Notes: generated by a model from the letters alone, not told the origin. Shown: positions 1 to 7,796, numbered from the stretch's first letter. The stretch: DNA of 20,678 nucleotides from Weeksellaceae bacterium (GCA_028698395.1 JAQVDG010000004.1:1-20678); one strand, 5' to 3'. A program made the numbers and translations.

Positions 1-327
1 CAAAAATGCAAATTTTTCATTAAAATCGTCTTCGTTTGCCGGAAACAAAAAATAATAACCAACCAAAAAAGGAAGAAGTAAGAATTCTAAAAAAGAATAT
101 TTCGGATTTCGTTGCGATAACATTCGTAAAGCAAAAGAAAGAGAAATTCCCAACGCAGCAACCATCAAAATTTTAGTTGCGATGTAATTTTCATCTACAT
201 TTTTGTAATTACTTTCCACCAAAAAAATGGCGGTAACCGTCATAATCAAAGACAACAAAAGTGTCAACGGGTATTTGGTTAGAGCTCGCTGTGCTTTACC
301 AAAAATTTCAGATAGTTTAAAGTTCAT
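1..327 (-). CDS. DUF4153-like membrane protein (N-terminal part)
   Basis: Reading leftward from an ATG at 327, the frame stays open to the window edge, so 109 codons of the N-terminus are present and the C-terminus is cut off. The protein begins MNFKLSEIFGKAQRALTKYP and then has hydrophobic stretches at about residues 20-37, 52-66 and 80-96, separated by short charged loops. This opening (a short amphipathic start followed by an FP/YPLTLL-type first helix) resembles DUF4153 integral membrane proteins of Flavobacteria, whose function is not established. The start lies only 9 bp past the rnz stop, so the two genes are probably co-transcribed. No Shine-Dalgarno sequence is visible. The family assignment rests on remembered resemblance and is moderate; that it is a multi-pass membrane protein is clear. 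Confidence 0.6.
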   Translation of the reverse strand, partial: MNFKLSEIFGKAQRALTKYPLTLLLSLIMTVTAIFLVESNYKNVDENYIATKILMVAALGISLSFALRMLSQRNPKYSFLEFLLLPFLVGYYFLFPANEDDFNEKFAFL

Positions 328-336
328 ATTTTTTTG

Positions 337-1275
337 TTAATGAGTTTCTTTTATTTCATTGCAAATTTCATAAACCCCCAATTGTTCAGGTAAAATTGTA
401 TTTTCAAAAACCAAACGAGCCTCATCCAAAAAGAGAGAAAGATCATCGTAACGATTTGAAAAATGGCCTAAAATCAATTGTCCGACTTCAGCGTCTTTCG
501 CAATTATTGCCGCTTCTTTCGCTGTGGAATGTGCGGTTTTATCTGCCATTTCTTGTAAGTCACTCAAAAAAGTAGATTCGTGGTACAGCAAATCCACATT
601 TTTAATAATCGGCACTATATCGGGTTTGTAACGTGTATCCGAACAAAAAGCATAACTCAATGTTTGAGGCGGAGCGAAAGTCAGTTCGGCATTTGGAATA
701 ATTTCACCATTTGAAAGTCGAAAATCTCTTCCTCTTTTTAAATTTTCGTAATCACAAATTTCAATTTCAGGATAATGTTGAATAGCCGCCACATTAAGTT
801 TTCTTGGTTTAATTTTTTCCCGAAACAAATAACCATTGGTATAAATCCGGTGATCGAGCGGAATTGTGTAAACTTCCACTTTATTATCTTCATAAATCAA
901 TTCAGAAGAAAATTGATTCAATTCATGAAAAATCAAAGGAAAAGTACAACGTGATTCGGTGTGTTTCAACTGATTCATAATAAAATCCTTGATTCCTTCC
1001 GGACCAAAAATATGCAATGTCGTTTCTCTGCCCAGTAATTGAAAAGAACTGATGAGTCCGATTAGTCCAAAAACATGGTCACCATGCAAATGAGAGATGA
1101 AAATATGATTAATTTTTGAAAACTTCGCTTTGGCTTTTCGCAATTGAACCTGAGTTCCTTCTCCACAATCAATGAGAAACATTGTACTTTCTATTTCCAA
1201 CAACTGAGCTGTAGGAGCAACTTTTCGTTTTGGAACGGCGGAATTAAAACCCAATATGGTCAATTTAAAGCTCAT
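337..1275 (-). CDS. rnz: Ribonuclease Z
   Basis: tRNA 3'-processing endonuclease of the metallo-beta-lactamase fold; it removes the 3' trailer of tRNA precursors in the cytoplasm. The zinc-binding signature HLHGDH is at residues 62-67, inside the family motif SHLHGDHVFGLIGL. Further family landmarks follow: FCSDTRY (metal-ligand Asp) near residue 211, AHSTAKEAA (HEAT-like) near 249, and GHFSNRYDD with the last His ligand near 270. The length of 312 residues is typical of the bacterial short form. A TTG two codons upstream (1281) also opens the frame, but ATG at 1275, giving MSFKLTILG, matches the usual family start. A near-consensus -7 element, TATATTTA, lies about 20 bp upstream. rdgB ends 70 bp upstream on the same strand, so read-through is possible. 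Confidence 0.95.
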   Translation of the reverse strand: MSFKLTILGFNSAVPKRKVAPTAQLLEIESTMFLIDCGEGTQVQLRKAKAKFSKINHIFISHLHGDHVFGLIGLISSFQLLGRETTLHIFGPEGIKDFIMNQLKHTESRCTFPLIFHELNQFSSELIYEDNKVEVYTIPLDHRIYTNGYLFREKIKPRKLNVAAIQHYPEIEICDYENLKRGRDFRLSNGEIIPNAELTFAPPQTLSYAFCSDTRYKPDIVPIIKNVDLLYHESTFLSDLQEMADKTAHSTAKEAAIIAKDAEVGQLILGHFSNRYDDLSLFLDEARLVFENTILPEQLGVYEICNEIKETH

Positions 1276-1345
1276 TTTCAATTATTTTTCAAGTGTAAAT
1301 ATACAGAATGAATAAGTTTAAACAGAATTTCCTGTGTTTTCTTTT

Positions 1346-1912
1346 TTATCGAAAGAAATTTATCAGTTTTTCAACGGCTTTTGCCCGATGACTAATTTTG
1401 TTTTTTTCATTCAGATTCATTTCTGCAAATGTTTGATTATACGAATCGGGAACAAAAATCGAATCATATCCAAAACCTTTTTCTCCTCTTTCTTCCGGAA
1501 TAATTTCTCCATGAATTTCTCCATTAAAAAAATAAATTTCATCCTTCCAAAACAAACAAATTGTTGTTTTAAAATATGCTTTTCTATGGGTTGAATTTTT
1601 TAATTCTTTCAATAATTTTTCACGATTATCTTTAGAATTTCCGGTTCCGGCATAACGTGCAGAATGCACACCCGGAGCACCGTTCAAACTTTCAACAAAC
1701 AATCCGGTATCGTCGGCAAAAACATTTTTTCCGGTTAATTTATATAGTGTTTCTGCTTTTATTTTAGAATTCTCTTCCAATGTAGTACCATTTTCTTCAA
1801 TTTCATCTAAAAAACCGATGTCATTTAAGGATAATAAATTGATTTTTTCCGGTAAAATTGCCCGAATTTCACTGACTTTATTCTCATTGTGCGAAGCGAA
1901 TATTACGTCCAT
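1346..1912 (-). CDS. rdgB: Non-canonical purine NTP pyrophosphatase (RdgB/HAM1)
   Basis: House-cleaning enzyme that hydrolyses dITP, ITP and XTP to the monophosphate plus pyrophosphate, keeping deaminated purines out of DNA and RNA. The 188-residue protein has the expected landmarks: the N-terminal substrate loop SHNENK (7-12), the catalytic Asp pair in FADDTG (65-70), the following GAPGVHSARYAG segment, GFGYDSIFVP near 146 and a C-terminal SHRAKAV motif (commonly SHRGKA in relatives). The start overlaps the end of the CPBP protease gene by 10 bp, indicating translational coupling in an rlmH-CPBP-rdgB operon. The start is the first ATG giving the canonical MDVIFASHN opening. Nothing is missing from the catalytic core. 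Confidence 0.95.
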   Translation of the reverse strand: MDVIFASHNENKVSEIRAILPEKINLLSLNDIGFLDEIEENGTTLEENSKIKAETLYKLTGKNVFADDTGLFVESLNGAPGVHSARYAGTGNSKDNREKLLKELKNSTHRKAYFKTTICLFWKDEIYFFNGEIHGEIIPEERGEKGFGYDSIFVPDSYNQTFAEMNLNEKNKISHRAKAVEKLINFFR

Positions 1913-2727
1913 TTTTCTTTATTTTGAGTTAATTTTTTAAGTGTCCATCCAACAAAAATTGCACCGACAAATAGAATAATCATAAAAGTCGAATTGTTTG
2001 TATTGCTGACGGTTTCGTCCATAGTTCCGTAATATAGCATAAAAATAAACGAAATCATATTGTTGAGCGCATGAAGAAATATACAAATCCAAAGTGATTT
2101 TGTCCGGTAATAAATAAAACCGAAAACCGCACCCAACATACCTGCGCCAAAGAATTGCCAAGGATTTAAATGTGCCAATCCAAATAATACAGAACTTAAA
2201 AAAATGGCGAAAACCGGAGAAGTTCCATTTTGTAATAATCCGCGAAGTAAAATTCCCCGAAAAATAATTTCTTCTAAAATAGGTGCCAAAATACAAACCG
2301 TGATGAATCCGGCTATTTTGTAATCCAACATTATTTCAAAACTTTCCAAAAGTTTTTTATAAAATTCTTCTAAAAAAGGAATTCCTTGAGTGGGCACCAT
2401 TGAGCTCACAAATTCTACAAAAGGCAACAAAAACAGATAAAGTAAAATACTCAAAAACAAAATCGCTAAACTGCTTGGTTTCCAAAGACTTTCCAAAATA
2501 TCTTTCCAAGTTGTTTCTACATAATTCAACAAAATATAAATTGCTATTCCGCCTCCTAAAAGGAAAGAAACAGGAAGTGTCAAATGAAATAATTCTTTAA
2601 AATATTGTGAAGGAAGATTAAGAATCGCACTCGAAAATTGAAGACAAATGACGGTAATCAAAGCCACAATCAAAGATTTTGGAATGCTTATTTTAAACGG
2701 TTTTGTGAATTTTTCAGAATCATTCAT
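1903..2727 (-). CDS. CPBP-family intramembrane metalloprotease
   Basis: Multi-pass membrane protein of 274 residues with a CPBP (CAAX protease / bacteriocin-processing, Abi) domain in the C-terminal half. The three conserved motifs are visible: EEIIFR (152-157; Glu pair and Arg), FGLAH (182-186) and HALNN (219-223). These supply the metal-site Glu and His residues in this family. About eight hydrophobic helices are present, and a short cytoplasmic N-terminus of about 18 residues precedes the first. The substrate is unknown; members elsewhere process prenylated or bacteriocin-like peptides or act as scaffolds, so no specific job is claimed. The gene overlaps rlmH upstream by 8 bp and rdgB downstream by 10 bp, which implies one coupled transcript. 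Confidence 0.9.
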   Translation of the reverse strand: MNDSEKFTKPFKISIPKSLIVALITVICLQFSSAILNLPSQYFKELFHLTLPVSFLLGGGIAIYILLNYVETTWKDILESLWKPSSLAILFLSILLYLFLLPFVEFVSSMVPTQGIPFLEEFYKKLLESFEIMLDYKIAGFITVCILAPILEEIIFRGILLRGLLQNGTSPVFAIFLSSVLFGLAHLNPWQFFGAGMLGAVFGFIYYRTKSLWICIFLHALNNMISFIFMLYYGTMDETVSNTNNSTFMIILFVGAIFVGWTLKKLTQNKEKWT

Positions 2728-3193
2728 GATGATAGGGTTTGCCTTGCAAGATACTAAAAGCCCGATAAAGCTGTTCGATTAAAAACAATCGAACCATTTG
2801 ATGAGTAAATGTCATTTCGGAAAGAGAAATTTTTCTGTTGGCTCTTTGGTAGATTTCTTCAGAAAAACCATAAGGGCCGCCTACGACAAAAATAATTTGT
2901 TTGTGAGATTGATTCATTAATTCCTGTAAATCCTGTGCAAATCGAACGGAATTGAGTTGTTTTCCCTTTTCGTCGAGTAGAATAACATAATCTCCGGAGT
3001 TGATTTTGTTCTGTAATAAATCAGCTTCTTTTTCTTTTTGTTGTGATTCTGACAGGTTTTTCCGATTTTTGAGGTCTGGAATTTCAATTCGTTGATAATT
3101 CCAATGTTGAGGCAGTCTTTTTTCGTACTTCAAAATCAGCTCTTCCATTGGTTTTTCATCGGTTTTCCCTATACAAAGTAAGGTGATGGTCAT
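2720..3193 (-). CDS. rlmH: 23S rRNA (pseudouridine1915-N3)-methyltransferase RlmH
   Basis: SPOUT-class methyltransferase that modifies pseudouridine 1915 of helix 69 in 23S rRNA on assembled 70S ribosomes. The 157-residue length is standard for the family. The SAM-binding trefoil knot is visible as FVVGGPYGFSEEI (102-114), the SLSEMTFTHQMVRLFL segment (123-138) and the invariant C-terminus RAFSILQGKPYHHE (144-157). It is the first gene of the minus-strand operon with the CPBP protease and rdgB, overlapping the former by 8 bp. Its start is only 30 bp from the divergent YihY-family gene. A TATTTTTG -7 candidate lies at the start codon of that neighbour. Confidence 0.97.
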   Translation of the reverse strand: MTITLLCIGKTDEKPMEELILKYEKRLPQHWNYQRIEIPDLKNRKNLSESQQKEKEADLLQNKINSGDYVILLDEKGKQLNSVRFAQDLQELMNQSHKQIIFVVGGPYGFSEEIYQRANRKISLSEMTFTHQMVRLFLIEQLYRAFSILQGKPYHHE

Positions 3194-3216
3194 TCGGATT
3201 GTATAAAATTCAAGCG

Positions 3217-3224
3217 CAAAAATA
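3217..3224 (-). promoter_or_regulatory. Candidate -7 promoter element of rlmH operon
   Basis: TATTTTTG on the minus strand matches the Bacteroidota -7 consensus TAnnTTTG. It would give a leader of roughly 20 nt before rlmH. The element touches the ATG of the divergent YihY-family gene, so the two genes' expression signals are packed into or beyond the 30-bp gap. No TTG at the right -33 distance was found, so confidence is low. Confidence 0.35.
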
Positions 3225-4168
3225 TGGCGAAACGAGCAAAGATAAAAACTAAATCAAAAGACAATTTTATTGTCCGTTGGAGCAAACGAATTCAATTTTC
3301 GTCTTTGAACCAAGTTTCTTTGCATACTTTAATCGGTGTTTTGATGAAAGGAATTTCCAATCGAACTTTTGGTTTAAGAGTAGGAGCGGTAGCTTGGGCT
3401 TTCTTCTTTAGTTTGTTTCCATTCTTACTGTTTTTATTCAGTATTTTGCCTTATGCGCCACTTTATCAGGAAATAAAAACGATTCTTTTTTCTGAATTTA
3501 TTCCCCGTATTTTGCCGGAACGAATTACAACGGAAGTTGTAGATTATATTTCACAAACTGCCACAGGAAAAACCGGCAGAAATCCCGGATGGATTTTCAT
3601 TTTACTAACGATTTTATTGTCTTCCAATGGAATTACTGTGATGATTAACGGATTTAATGCTTCTTATCACGGTTATGCCAAACAAAGAAAAGGAATAAAT
3701 AACCGACTGATTTCCATTATTTTAACTCTATTTTTTGTTGCTTTTATCATCGCTCAATTAATTTTGGTGTATTATACCAATTTCATTTGGCAATACATTG
3801 AAGAATATGAGGTTTTGGTAGAAGTAAGCACGATGACAAAAGTTTTAAATTTTGTAGCAGCTTCACTCTTTTATTTTACTTCTTTGGTCATGCTTTACTA
3901 TTACGGAACCAATTTAAAACAAAAATTTCGGAATGTTTTCCCGGGTGCTTTAATGGCTACATTTCTGTTTTTCAGCACTTTAATTGGATTTCAATATTAT
4001 GTTACACAATTAAACTATTACGATGTATTGTACGGTTCCGTCGGATTGGTAATGGTTATGATGGTTTTTGTTTACATCAATGTTTTGTTGATTATGATTG
4101 GCTTTGAGCTGAATGCGGCTATTTACCATGTGAAAATTAAAAATGATAAAGAAATAGAGAATAATTAA
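3224..4168 (+). CDS. YihY/UPF0761 family membrane protein
   Basis: Inner-membrane protein of 314 residues belonging to the YihY (formerly 'ribonuclease BN-like') family. The family was once mislabelled RNase BN; its true role is unresolved. The family hallmarks are present: the first helix segment with ALRVGAVAWA-like text (here GLRVGAVAWAFFFSLFPFLL, about residues 50-69), a long periplasmic loop, then ILLSSNGITVMINGFNASY near 131-149, NVFPGALMAT near 238-247 and GLVMVMMVFVYINVLLIMIG near 274-293. About six transmembrane helices fit the standard topology. A basic N-terminus (MAKRAKIKTKSK) lies in the cytoplasm. The gene is divergent from rlmH and convergent with the unknown membrane gene, leaving only 9 bp between stops. 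Confidence 0.92.
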   Translation: MAKRAKIKTKSKDNFIVRWSKRIQFSSLNQVSLHTLIGVLMKGISNRTFGLRVGAVAWAFFFSLFPFLLFLFSILPYAPLYQEIKTILFSEFIPRILPERITTEVVDYISQTATGKTGRNPGWIFILLTILLSSNGITVMINGFNASYHGYAKQRKGINNRLISIILTLFFVAFIIAQLILVYYTNFIWQYIEEYEVLVEVSTMTKVLNFVAASLFYFTSLVMLYYYGTNLKQKFRNVFPGALMATFLFFSTLIGFQYYVTQLNYYDVLYGSVGLVMVMMVFVYINVLLIMIGFELNAAIYHVKIKNDKEIENN

Positions 4169-4177
4169 GAATTTTAT

Positions 4178-5056
4178 TTAGTTATCCTTTTGTCTGTAAA
4201 AACTTCCCTTTTTCTTCCGCATATAACGATAATAAAGCGCGACACCAACCAAAGTCAGGACAATAAGTATATTTTCAATTGTATGTTCTACCGGAAACAC
4301 CCATACTTCTTTTAAAAAGTCCCATCGTCCCAAAATCTCCACTACATTCCAGAAAATAATAACTGTAGGAATAGCATACCGAATGGCATAATCCAATTTG
4401 GTTATTCGCAACAATTTAAAAATCAAATACAAAGACCAAATCAAAGAACCTATAGCAACAACTGAAGTAGCAATATGGCTGTATTGGCTGATTTCTTTAT
4501 CATAAACCAACAATAAAACTAAATAAAACATCCACATCAACATAATGGATTCTATAAAAGTTATCAAAGCCAAAGGCCTTTGTACTCCGCCTTTTGTATT
4601 GATATATTTTTTTAGTCCTAAATGTTTTTGAAACCAGCTGAAATAAGTGCAATTTGTTTTTAAAAACAGATAAAAAACCAAGAAAGTCATCAATAATCCC
4701 AATGAAGACATCATGACTAAATATTCAGGTTTGGTTACAATAACTCCCTCTTCTATAAGTGGAGCTATTTTTAATTTTTCGGCTATCCAAACAAATGAAA
4801 ACTCAATCCATCCTGTCCAAACCAATACACCACTCACCAAACCCAATACGGTTGCCGTAATTCGGTGTTGGTTTTGAATTATTCCGATTACTAAAAACAT
4901 TAATCCTAATAGTCCTATGAGAAATGCTCCTGTAAATTTATGTTCTTCCAACAAAATCTCGTTTAAAATCATTACTACATGACCAATCGGCATAAGAAGC
5001 AAAACAATCATAAAAGCTATAAAACCTATTTTAAATGAAAAAAGACTGATGCGCAT
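4178..5056 (-). CDS. Unrecognised polytopic membrane protein
   Basis: I do not recognise this 292-residue protein. It has about eight hydrophobic helices (roughly residues 6-30, 43-60, 68-92, 111-132, 163-187, 194-213, 225-242 and 259-277), a basic C-terminal tail (RYMRKKKGSFYRQKDN) and no signal peptide apart from the first helix. There is an acidic stretch between helices 3 and 4 (LIEEGVIVTKPE) and a loop between helices 4 and 5 containing a Lys/Gly-rich segment. Tyr/Trp residues line several helices, but no transporter or enzyme motif is seen. It is transcribed alone, from a candidate TAGATTTG element 17 bp before the ATG, and converges on the YihY gene. Real coding is supported by length, helix pattern and an isolated promoter. 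Confidence 0.8.
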   Translation of the reverse strand: MRISLFSFKIGFIAFMIVLLLMPIGHVVMILNEILLEEHKFTGAFLIGLLGLMFLVIGIIQNQHRITATVLGLVSGVLVWTGWIEFSFVWIAEKLKIAPLIEEGVIVTKPEYLVMMSSLGLLMTFLVFYLFLKTNCTYFSWFQKHLGLKKYINTKGGVQRPLALITFIESIMLMWMFYLVLLLVYDKEISQYSHIATSVVAIGSLIWSLYLIFKLLRITKLDYAIRYAIPTVIIFWNVVEILGRWDFLKEVWVFPVEHTIENILIVLTLVGVALYYRYMRKKKGSFYRQKDN

Positions 5057-5072
5057 AAAACTAAATTTATTG

Positions 5073-5080
5073 CAAATCTA
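5073..5080 (-). promoter_or_regulatory. Candidate -7 element for the 5056 membrane gene
   Basis: TAGATTTG followed by C on the minus strand fits TAnnTTTG, ending 16 bp before the ATG at 5056. A start site would fall about 9-12 nt before the ATG, giving a very short leader. No clear -33 TTG at 17-19 bp was seen. Confidence 0.4.
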
Positions 5081-5384
5081 CAATTAAGAATAATTCTAAA
5101 TAATTATGTAAGATGATTCGTATCAGCTTTTTAGAAAAAGAGAGTGAAATGTCCTTTTTAGGATTTACATCGGGCTGATTTTCAAAATTTAACACCAATG
5201 ATGGATTATTCTAATAGGAATAATGAAATAAATTTTTACCAAAAATTCATAAACTAAATAAAATATAATTCCCTAAAATTTAGGTATTAAAAAAACCGTA
5301 AACATCGAAAGATAATGTTTTTCAACACTTTAATAATTTTGTTAAAATAGGTTGCAGATTATGAGCAGATACTCTAAAATACGC
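5081..5384. other. Gene-free AT-rich spacer
   Basis: About 300 bp between divergent genes with no credible ORF on either strand. It contains a small perfect inverted repeat, ATTATTC-TAATAG-GAATAAT (5205-5224), and a shorter TCCT-TTTT-AGGA hairpin near 5151-5162. There is no tRNA-like cloverleaf and no strong U-tract terminator. The only convincing signals are the promoter candidates at its two edges. Confidence 0.5.
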
Positions 5385-5392
5385 TATGTTTG
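5385..5392 (+). promoter_or_regulatory. Candidate -7 element for the T9SS Ycf48-like gene
   Basis: TATGTTTG followed by C fits TAnnTTTG on the plus strand. The start site would be near 5397, giving an AT-rich leader of about 70 nt before the ATG at 5469. A TTG lies upstream at 5352-5354 but is 30 bp away, so the -33 box is weak or absent. Confidence 0.45.
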
Positions 5393-5468
5393 CAGCGCAA
5401 AAGCAATAACATTGAAACATTACATTCGTAATTAATAAATTCAAAATTAAATTAAATTTTTCCCCTAT

Positions 5469-7541
5469 ATGAGAACTAAATTATTCTTTATTTTATTATT
5501 TGCAGTTTTATCGGGTTGGGTATTTTCTCAAACTCAATGGGAACTTCTTAATCCAAAACCGACACCAAATCCCGGTAGAGGTATTGCTTTTTCATCTGCA
5601 GACAGAGGTTATATTATAACAGATTATGAATTGCTTGAAACCACTGATGCCGGAGAAAATTGGGAGATAAAACAGAATATGACCGGAAGCAAAGACATTA
5701 AGTTTTTTGGAGAATTAGGGTTTATTGTTGGGAAACAGGGCGTTATTTGGAAAACAATAAATTCAGGAGAAAGTTGGGAACAAATTTCTACCGAGTACGA
5801 TTTTGAATTAAATACAGTCAATATAATTAATGAAGATACCATCATTATCTCAGGAGCAAAAAGAATAATTAGAACAGAAGATGGTGGTTTGACTTGGGAA
5901 CTTCATTTATTTCCTCCAGGTATTACAGTAGTTAAAACCTTTTTTACAAGCTCAATGACCGGTCATGCAGTTTGTACACATGGCACCATACTAAAAACCG
6001 TTGACGGTGGTTTAAGTTGGTACATTACAGAATCGGTAAGCACCTATCCATCAAATTATTATACTGTGCATTTCGTAAATGAAAATGTAGGATACGCCTC
6101 AAGAGAGTTTTCTAAAATAATGAAAACTACTGATGGCGGAGAAACATGGTTTCAAATTACAGATGCAACAGAAGCCATATTTGATTTTCATTTTTTGAAT
6201 GAAAACCGAGGATTTGCCACCGGGGAATACGGTGCAACCTATAAAACAATAAATGGCGGAGCAACTTGGAATAAAATATTTTTCCAAGATGCTTACTACG
6301 GGCAAACAGATATGTACGGTATTTATTTTCATGACAACAACAATGGTTTTGCAGTCGGGCTCAGGGGAAGAATAATTAAGACCACAAATGGCGGAAACAC
6401 TTGGTCACATTATTCTTTTCTTTATAATGATATAAAGCAAATACAGGTTATAAATAATACAGGCTATATACTTTCAGGAAACAACTTTTACAAGTCCACC
6501 GATTTTGGAAACAATTGGGAATTAGCAGCAACTTTACAACCGGGTACATCTGTAACTGCTAACTTATTCACTTTCGTAAATGAAAACTTGGGGTATATGA
6601 CCACGGGAGGAACTTATGGCGGGCATGTTTACAAAACAACCAACGGCGGATTGAATTGGACAGCTTTAAATAATGGAAACAGAATAATTCACGAAGGTAT
6701 TATTGCCATTCATTTTATAAATGAGAATATTGGTTTTATCTCAGGTGGTTTCAATCAGAAAAAAACAATGAAAACCACCAATGGAGGTACTACATGGACT
6801 CAAGTATCTAATGAATCCTATAAAGAAATCAAATTTGTCAATGAAATGATTGGATATGCTTGTCGAAACGGAATTAATTACGGAAAAATGTACAAGTCAA
6901 CTGATGGAGGGAATACATGGAACTCAATTTTGGATTTGGAACAGAATGAAAATATTAATTCATTTGATTTTTGGGATGAAAATAACGGTCTTTTTGTTGG
7001 CAATAACTCGGTTTCTTATAAAACAACTAATGGCGGTGTGACTTGGAACCCCGTTTCAATTACTTATGGTGATTACAATATTGTACGATTCTACAACTCA
7101 GAAACCGGATATGTTTTAAACAATGAAGGAACCATATACAAAACAGCTAATGGCGGTACTACTTGGGGTTATGTTACCAACACTCGTGCGCGGTCGTTGG
7201 TTCTTGTAAATGAATATATATTTACAGCTGGTTTTTATGGAGCGATATACAGAAGTTACACTGGCATACCGTTTTTAAATGTTAAAAATTCTAATCAAAT
7301 AGAGGAATTAACGGTTTATCCCAATCCAACTACAGGCTTTTTAAATATAAAATTAAACAACAGTCAATTGAGCTCGTTGATATTGTACAATATGGACGGA
7401 ATAGCGTATTATCCATATTTCACTTCCGACGAAGGGCAATTAAGAGTAAATTTATCACATCTGCCTTCCGGAATTTATATTTTGAGAGTAAATTTCAAAA
7501 ATGGAGAAACAGCATCTGAAAGAATTATCCTAAAGAAATAA
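5469..7541 (+). CDS. Secreted Ycf48/BNR-repeat protein with T9SS sorting domain
   Basis: Large exported protein of 690 residues. It opens with a signal peptide (MRTKLFFILLFAVLSGWVFS, cleavage before QTQW). The body is a run of about 45-residue blocks, each ending in an Asp-box-like motif of the form Y/IKTTNGGxTW. I count thirteen (for example TTDAGENW, TINSGESW, TEDGGLTW, TVDGGLSW, TTDGGETW, TTNGGNTW, TTNGGVTW and TANGGTTW) plus one degenerate copy (IYRSYTG). Such repeats build a beta-propeller, as in photosynthesis factor Ycf48 and sialidase-like BNR proteins. The last ~75 residues form a type A T9SS domain starting VYPNPTTGFLNIKL and ending GIYILRV...RIILKK, so it should cross the outer membrane by T9SS and be surface-attached or released. 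No enzymatic residues were identified; adhesion or ligand binding is a guess. It is monocistronic. Confidence 0.9.
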   Translation: MRTKLFFILLFAVLSGWVFSQTQWELLNPKPTPNPGRGIAFSSADRGYIITDYELLETTDAGENWEIKQNMTGSKDIKFFGELGFIVGKQGVIWKTINSGESWEQISTEYDFELNTVNIINEDTIIISGAKRIIRTEDGGLTWELHLFPPGITVVKTFFTSSMTGHAVCTHGTILKTVDGGLSWYITESVSTYPSNYYTVHFVNENVGYASREFSKIMKTTDGGETWFQITDATEAIFDFHFLNENRGFATGEYGATYKTINGGATWNKIFFQDAYYGQTDMYGIYFHDNNNGFAVGLRGRIIKTTNGGNTWSHYSFLYNDIKQIQVINNTGYILSGNNFYKSTDFGNNWELAATLQPGTSVTANLFTFVNENLGYMTTGGTYGGHVYKTTNGGLNWTALNNGNRIIHEGIIAIHFINENIGFISGGFNQKKTMKTTNGGTTWTQVSNESYKEIKFVNEMIGYACRNGINYGKMYKSTDGGNTWNSILDLEQNENINSFDFWDENNGLFVGNNSVSYKTTNGGVTWNPVSITYGDYNIVRFYNSETGYVLNNEGTIYKTANGGTTWGYVTNTRARSLVLVNEYIFTAGFYGAIYRSYTGIPFLNVKNSNQIEELTVYPNPTTGFLNIKLNNSQLSSLILYNMDGIAYYPYFTSDEGQLRVNLSHLPSGIYILRVNFKNGETASERIILKK

Positions 7542-7576
7542 GACTTTTACAATTCGGATTTTTTATACTTAAAATC

Positions 7577-7627
7577 ACTGTCTATCCTGTGTTTATCTAA
7601 GGAATCTTCCTAATATGGATAGTCAGT
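7577..7627. repeat. Nested inverted repeat downstream of the Ycf48-like gene
   Basis: Outer arms ACTGTCTATCC (7577-7587) and GGATAGTCAGT (7617-7627) pair over 11 positions with a single mismatch. Inside the 29-nt spacer a second small palindrome, AGGAATCTTCCT (7600-7611), can fold on its own. The structure starts 36 bp after the Ycf48-like stop and ends 3 bp from the stop codon of the broken GIY-YIG frame. It lacks a U-tract, so it is not an obvious intrinsic terminator. The text TGTGTTTATCTAAGGAAT also resembles a loose family of dispersed intergenic repeats in Bacteroidota (recollection, not checked). Confidence 0.5.
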
Positions 7628-7629
7628 AC

Positions 7630-7752
7630 TCAATTAAAGTAATCCGTTGAAAAACGATGCTTTCGAAGACGCTCTTCTAAATCAGGAGTTTGTCCGATAT
7701 AATATTTATTCAACTTCTCGGAATACAATATGTACACAAAAAATGATTCCAT
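7630..7752 (-). pseudogene. Truncated GIY-YIG endonuclease-like gene
   Basis: An ATG at 7752 opens a 40-codon frame beginning MESFFVYILYSEKLNKYYIG and continuing QTPDLEERLRKHRFSTDYFN before a TGA. The VYILYS...YYIGQTxDLxxRLxxH string is the N-terminal half of a small GIY-YIG domain (UPF0213/YhbQ-like, normally about 80-100 residues): both motif strands and the helix Arg are there. The downstream catalytic Glu and the rest of the fold are missing, and the other two frames downstream do not restore it. It therefore looks like a dead remnant rather than an active nuclease. It sits directly behind the terminator of tRNA-Ala, and its truncation point abuts the nested inverted repeat. The open frame extends upstream through the terminator into tRNA sequence, which is not meaningful coding. 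Confidence 0.7.
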
Positions 7753-7767
7753 AAATTTTAAAACAAA

Positions 7768-7795
7768 AAAAGCGCAAATCCAAACTTGCGCTTTT
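7768..7795 (-). terminator. Intrinsic terminator of tRNA-Ala
   Basis: On the minus strand a perfect 10-bp stem, AAAAGCGCAA / TTGCGCTTTT, with an 8-nt loop starts 2 nt after the tRNA 3' end and runs into a T-rich tract. It is placed exactly to end the tRNA-Ala transcript before the GIY-YIG remnant. Confidence 0.8.
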
Positions 7796-7796
7796 G

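Noticed and set aside
1334..1594. Open frame of 86 codons on the plus strand
   Set aside because: It lies antisense inside rdgB, is Phe/Asn-rich with no family resemblance, and arises from the AT-rich complement.
1937..2296. 119-codon minus-strand frame
   Set aside because: It is a shifted frame within the CPBP protease gene, which has all its motifs in the other frame.
3224..4168. YihY-family protein as ribonuclease BN
   Set aside because: That older family label was a mistake; RNase BN activity belongs to the RNase Z family, represented here by the separate rnz gene.
5205..5224. ATTATTC/GAATAAT inverted repeat as a terminator or operator
   Set aside because: The arms are only 7 bp and purely AT-rich, in a highly AT-rich spacer between divergent genes; chance is a sufficient explanation.
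5469..7541. Repeated TTNGGxTW coding units considered as a CRISPR or DNA tandem repeat
   Set aside because: The similarity is at protein level with diverged codons; there are no uniform direct repeats and spacers.
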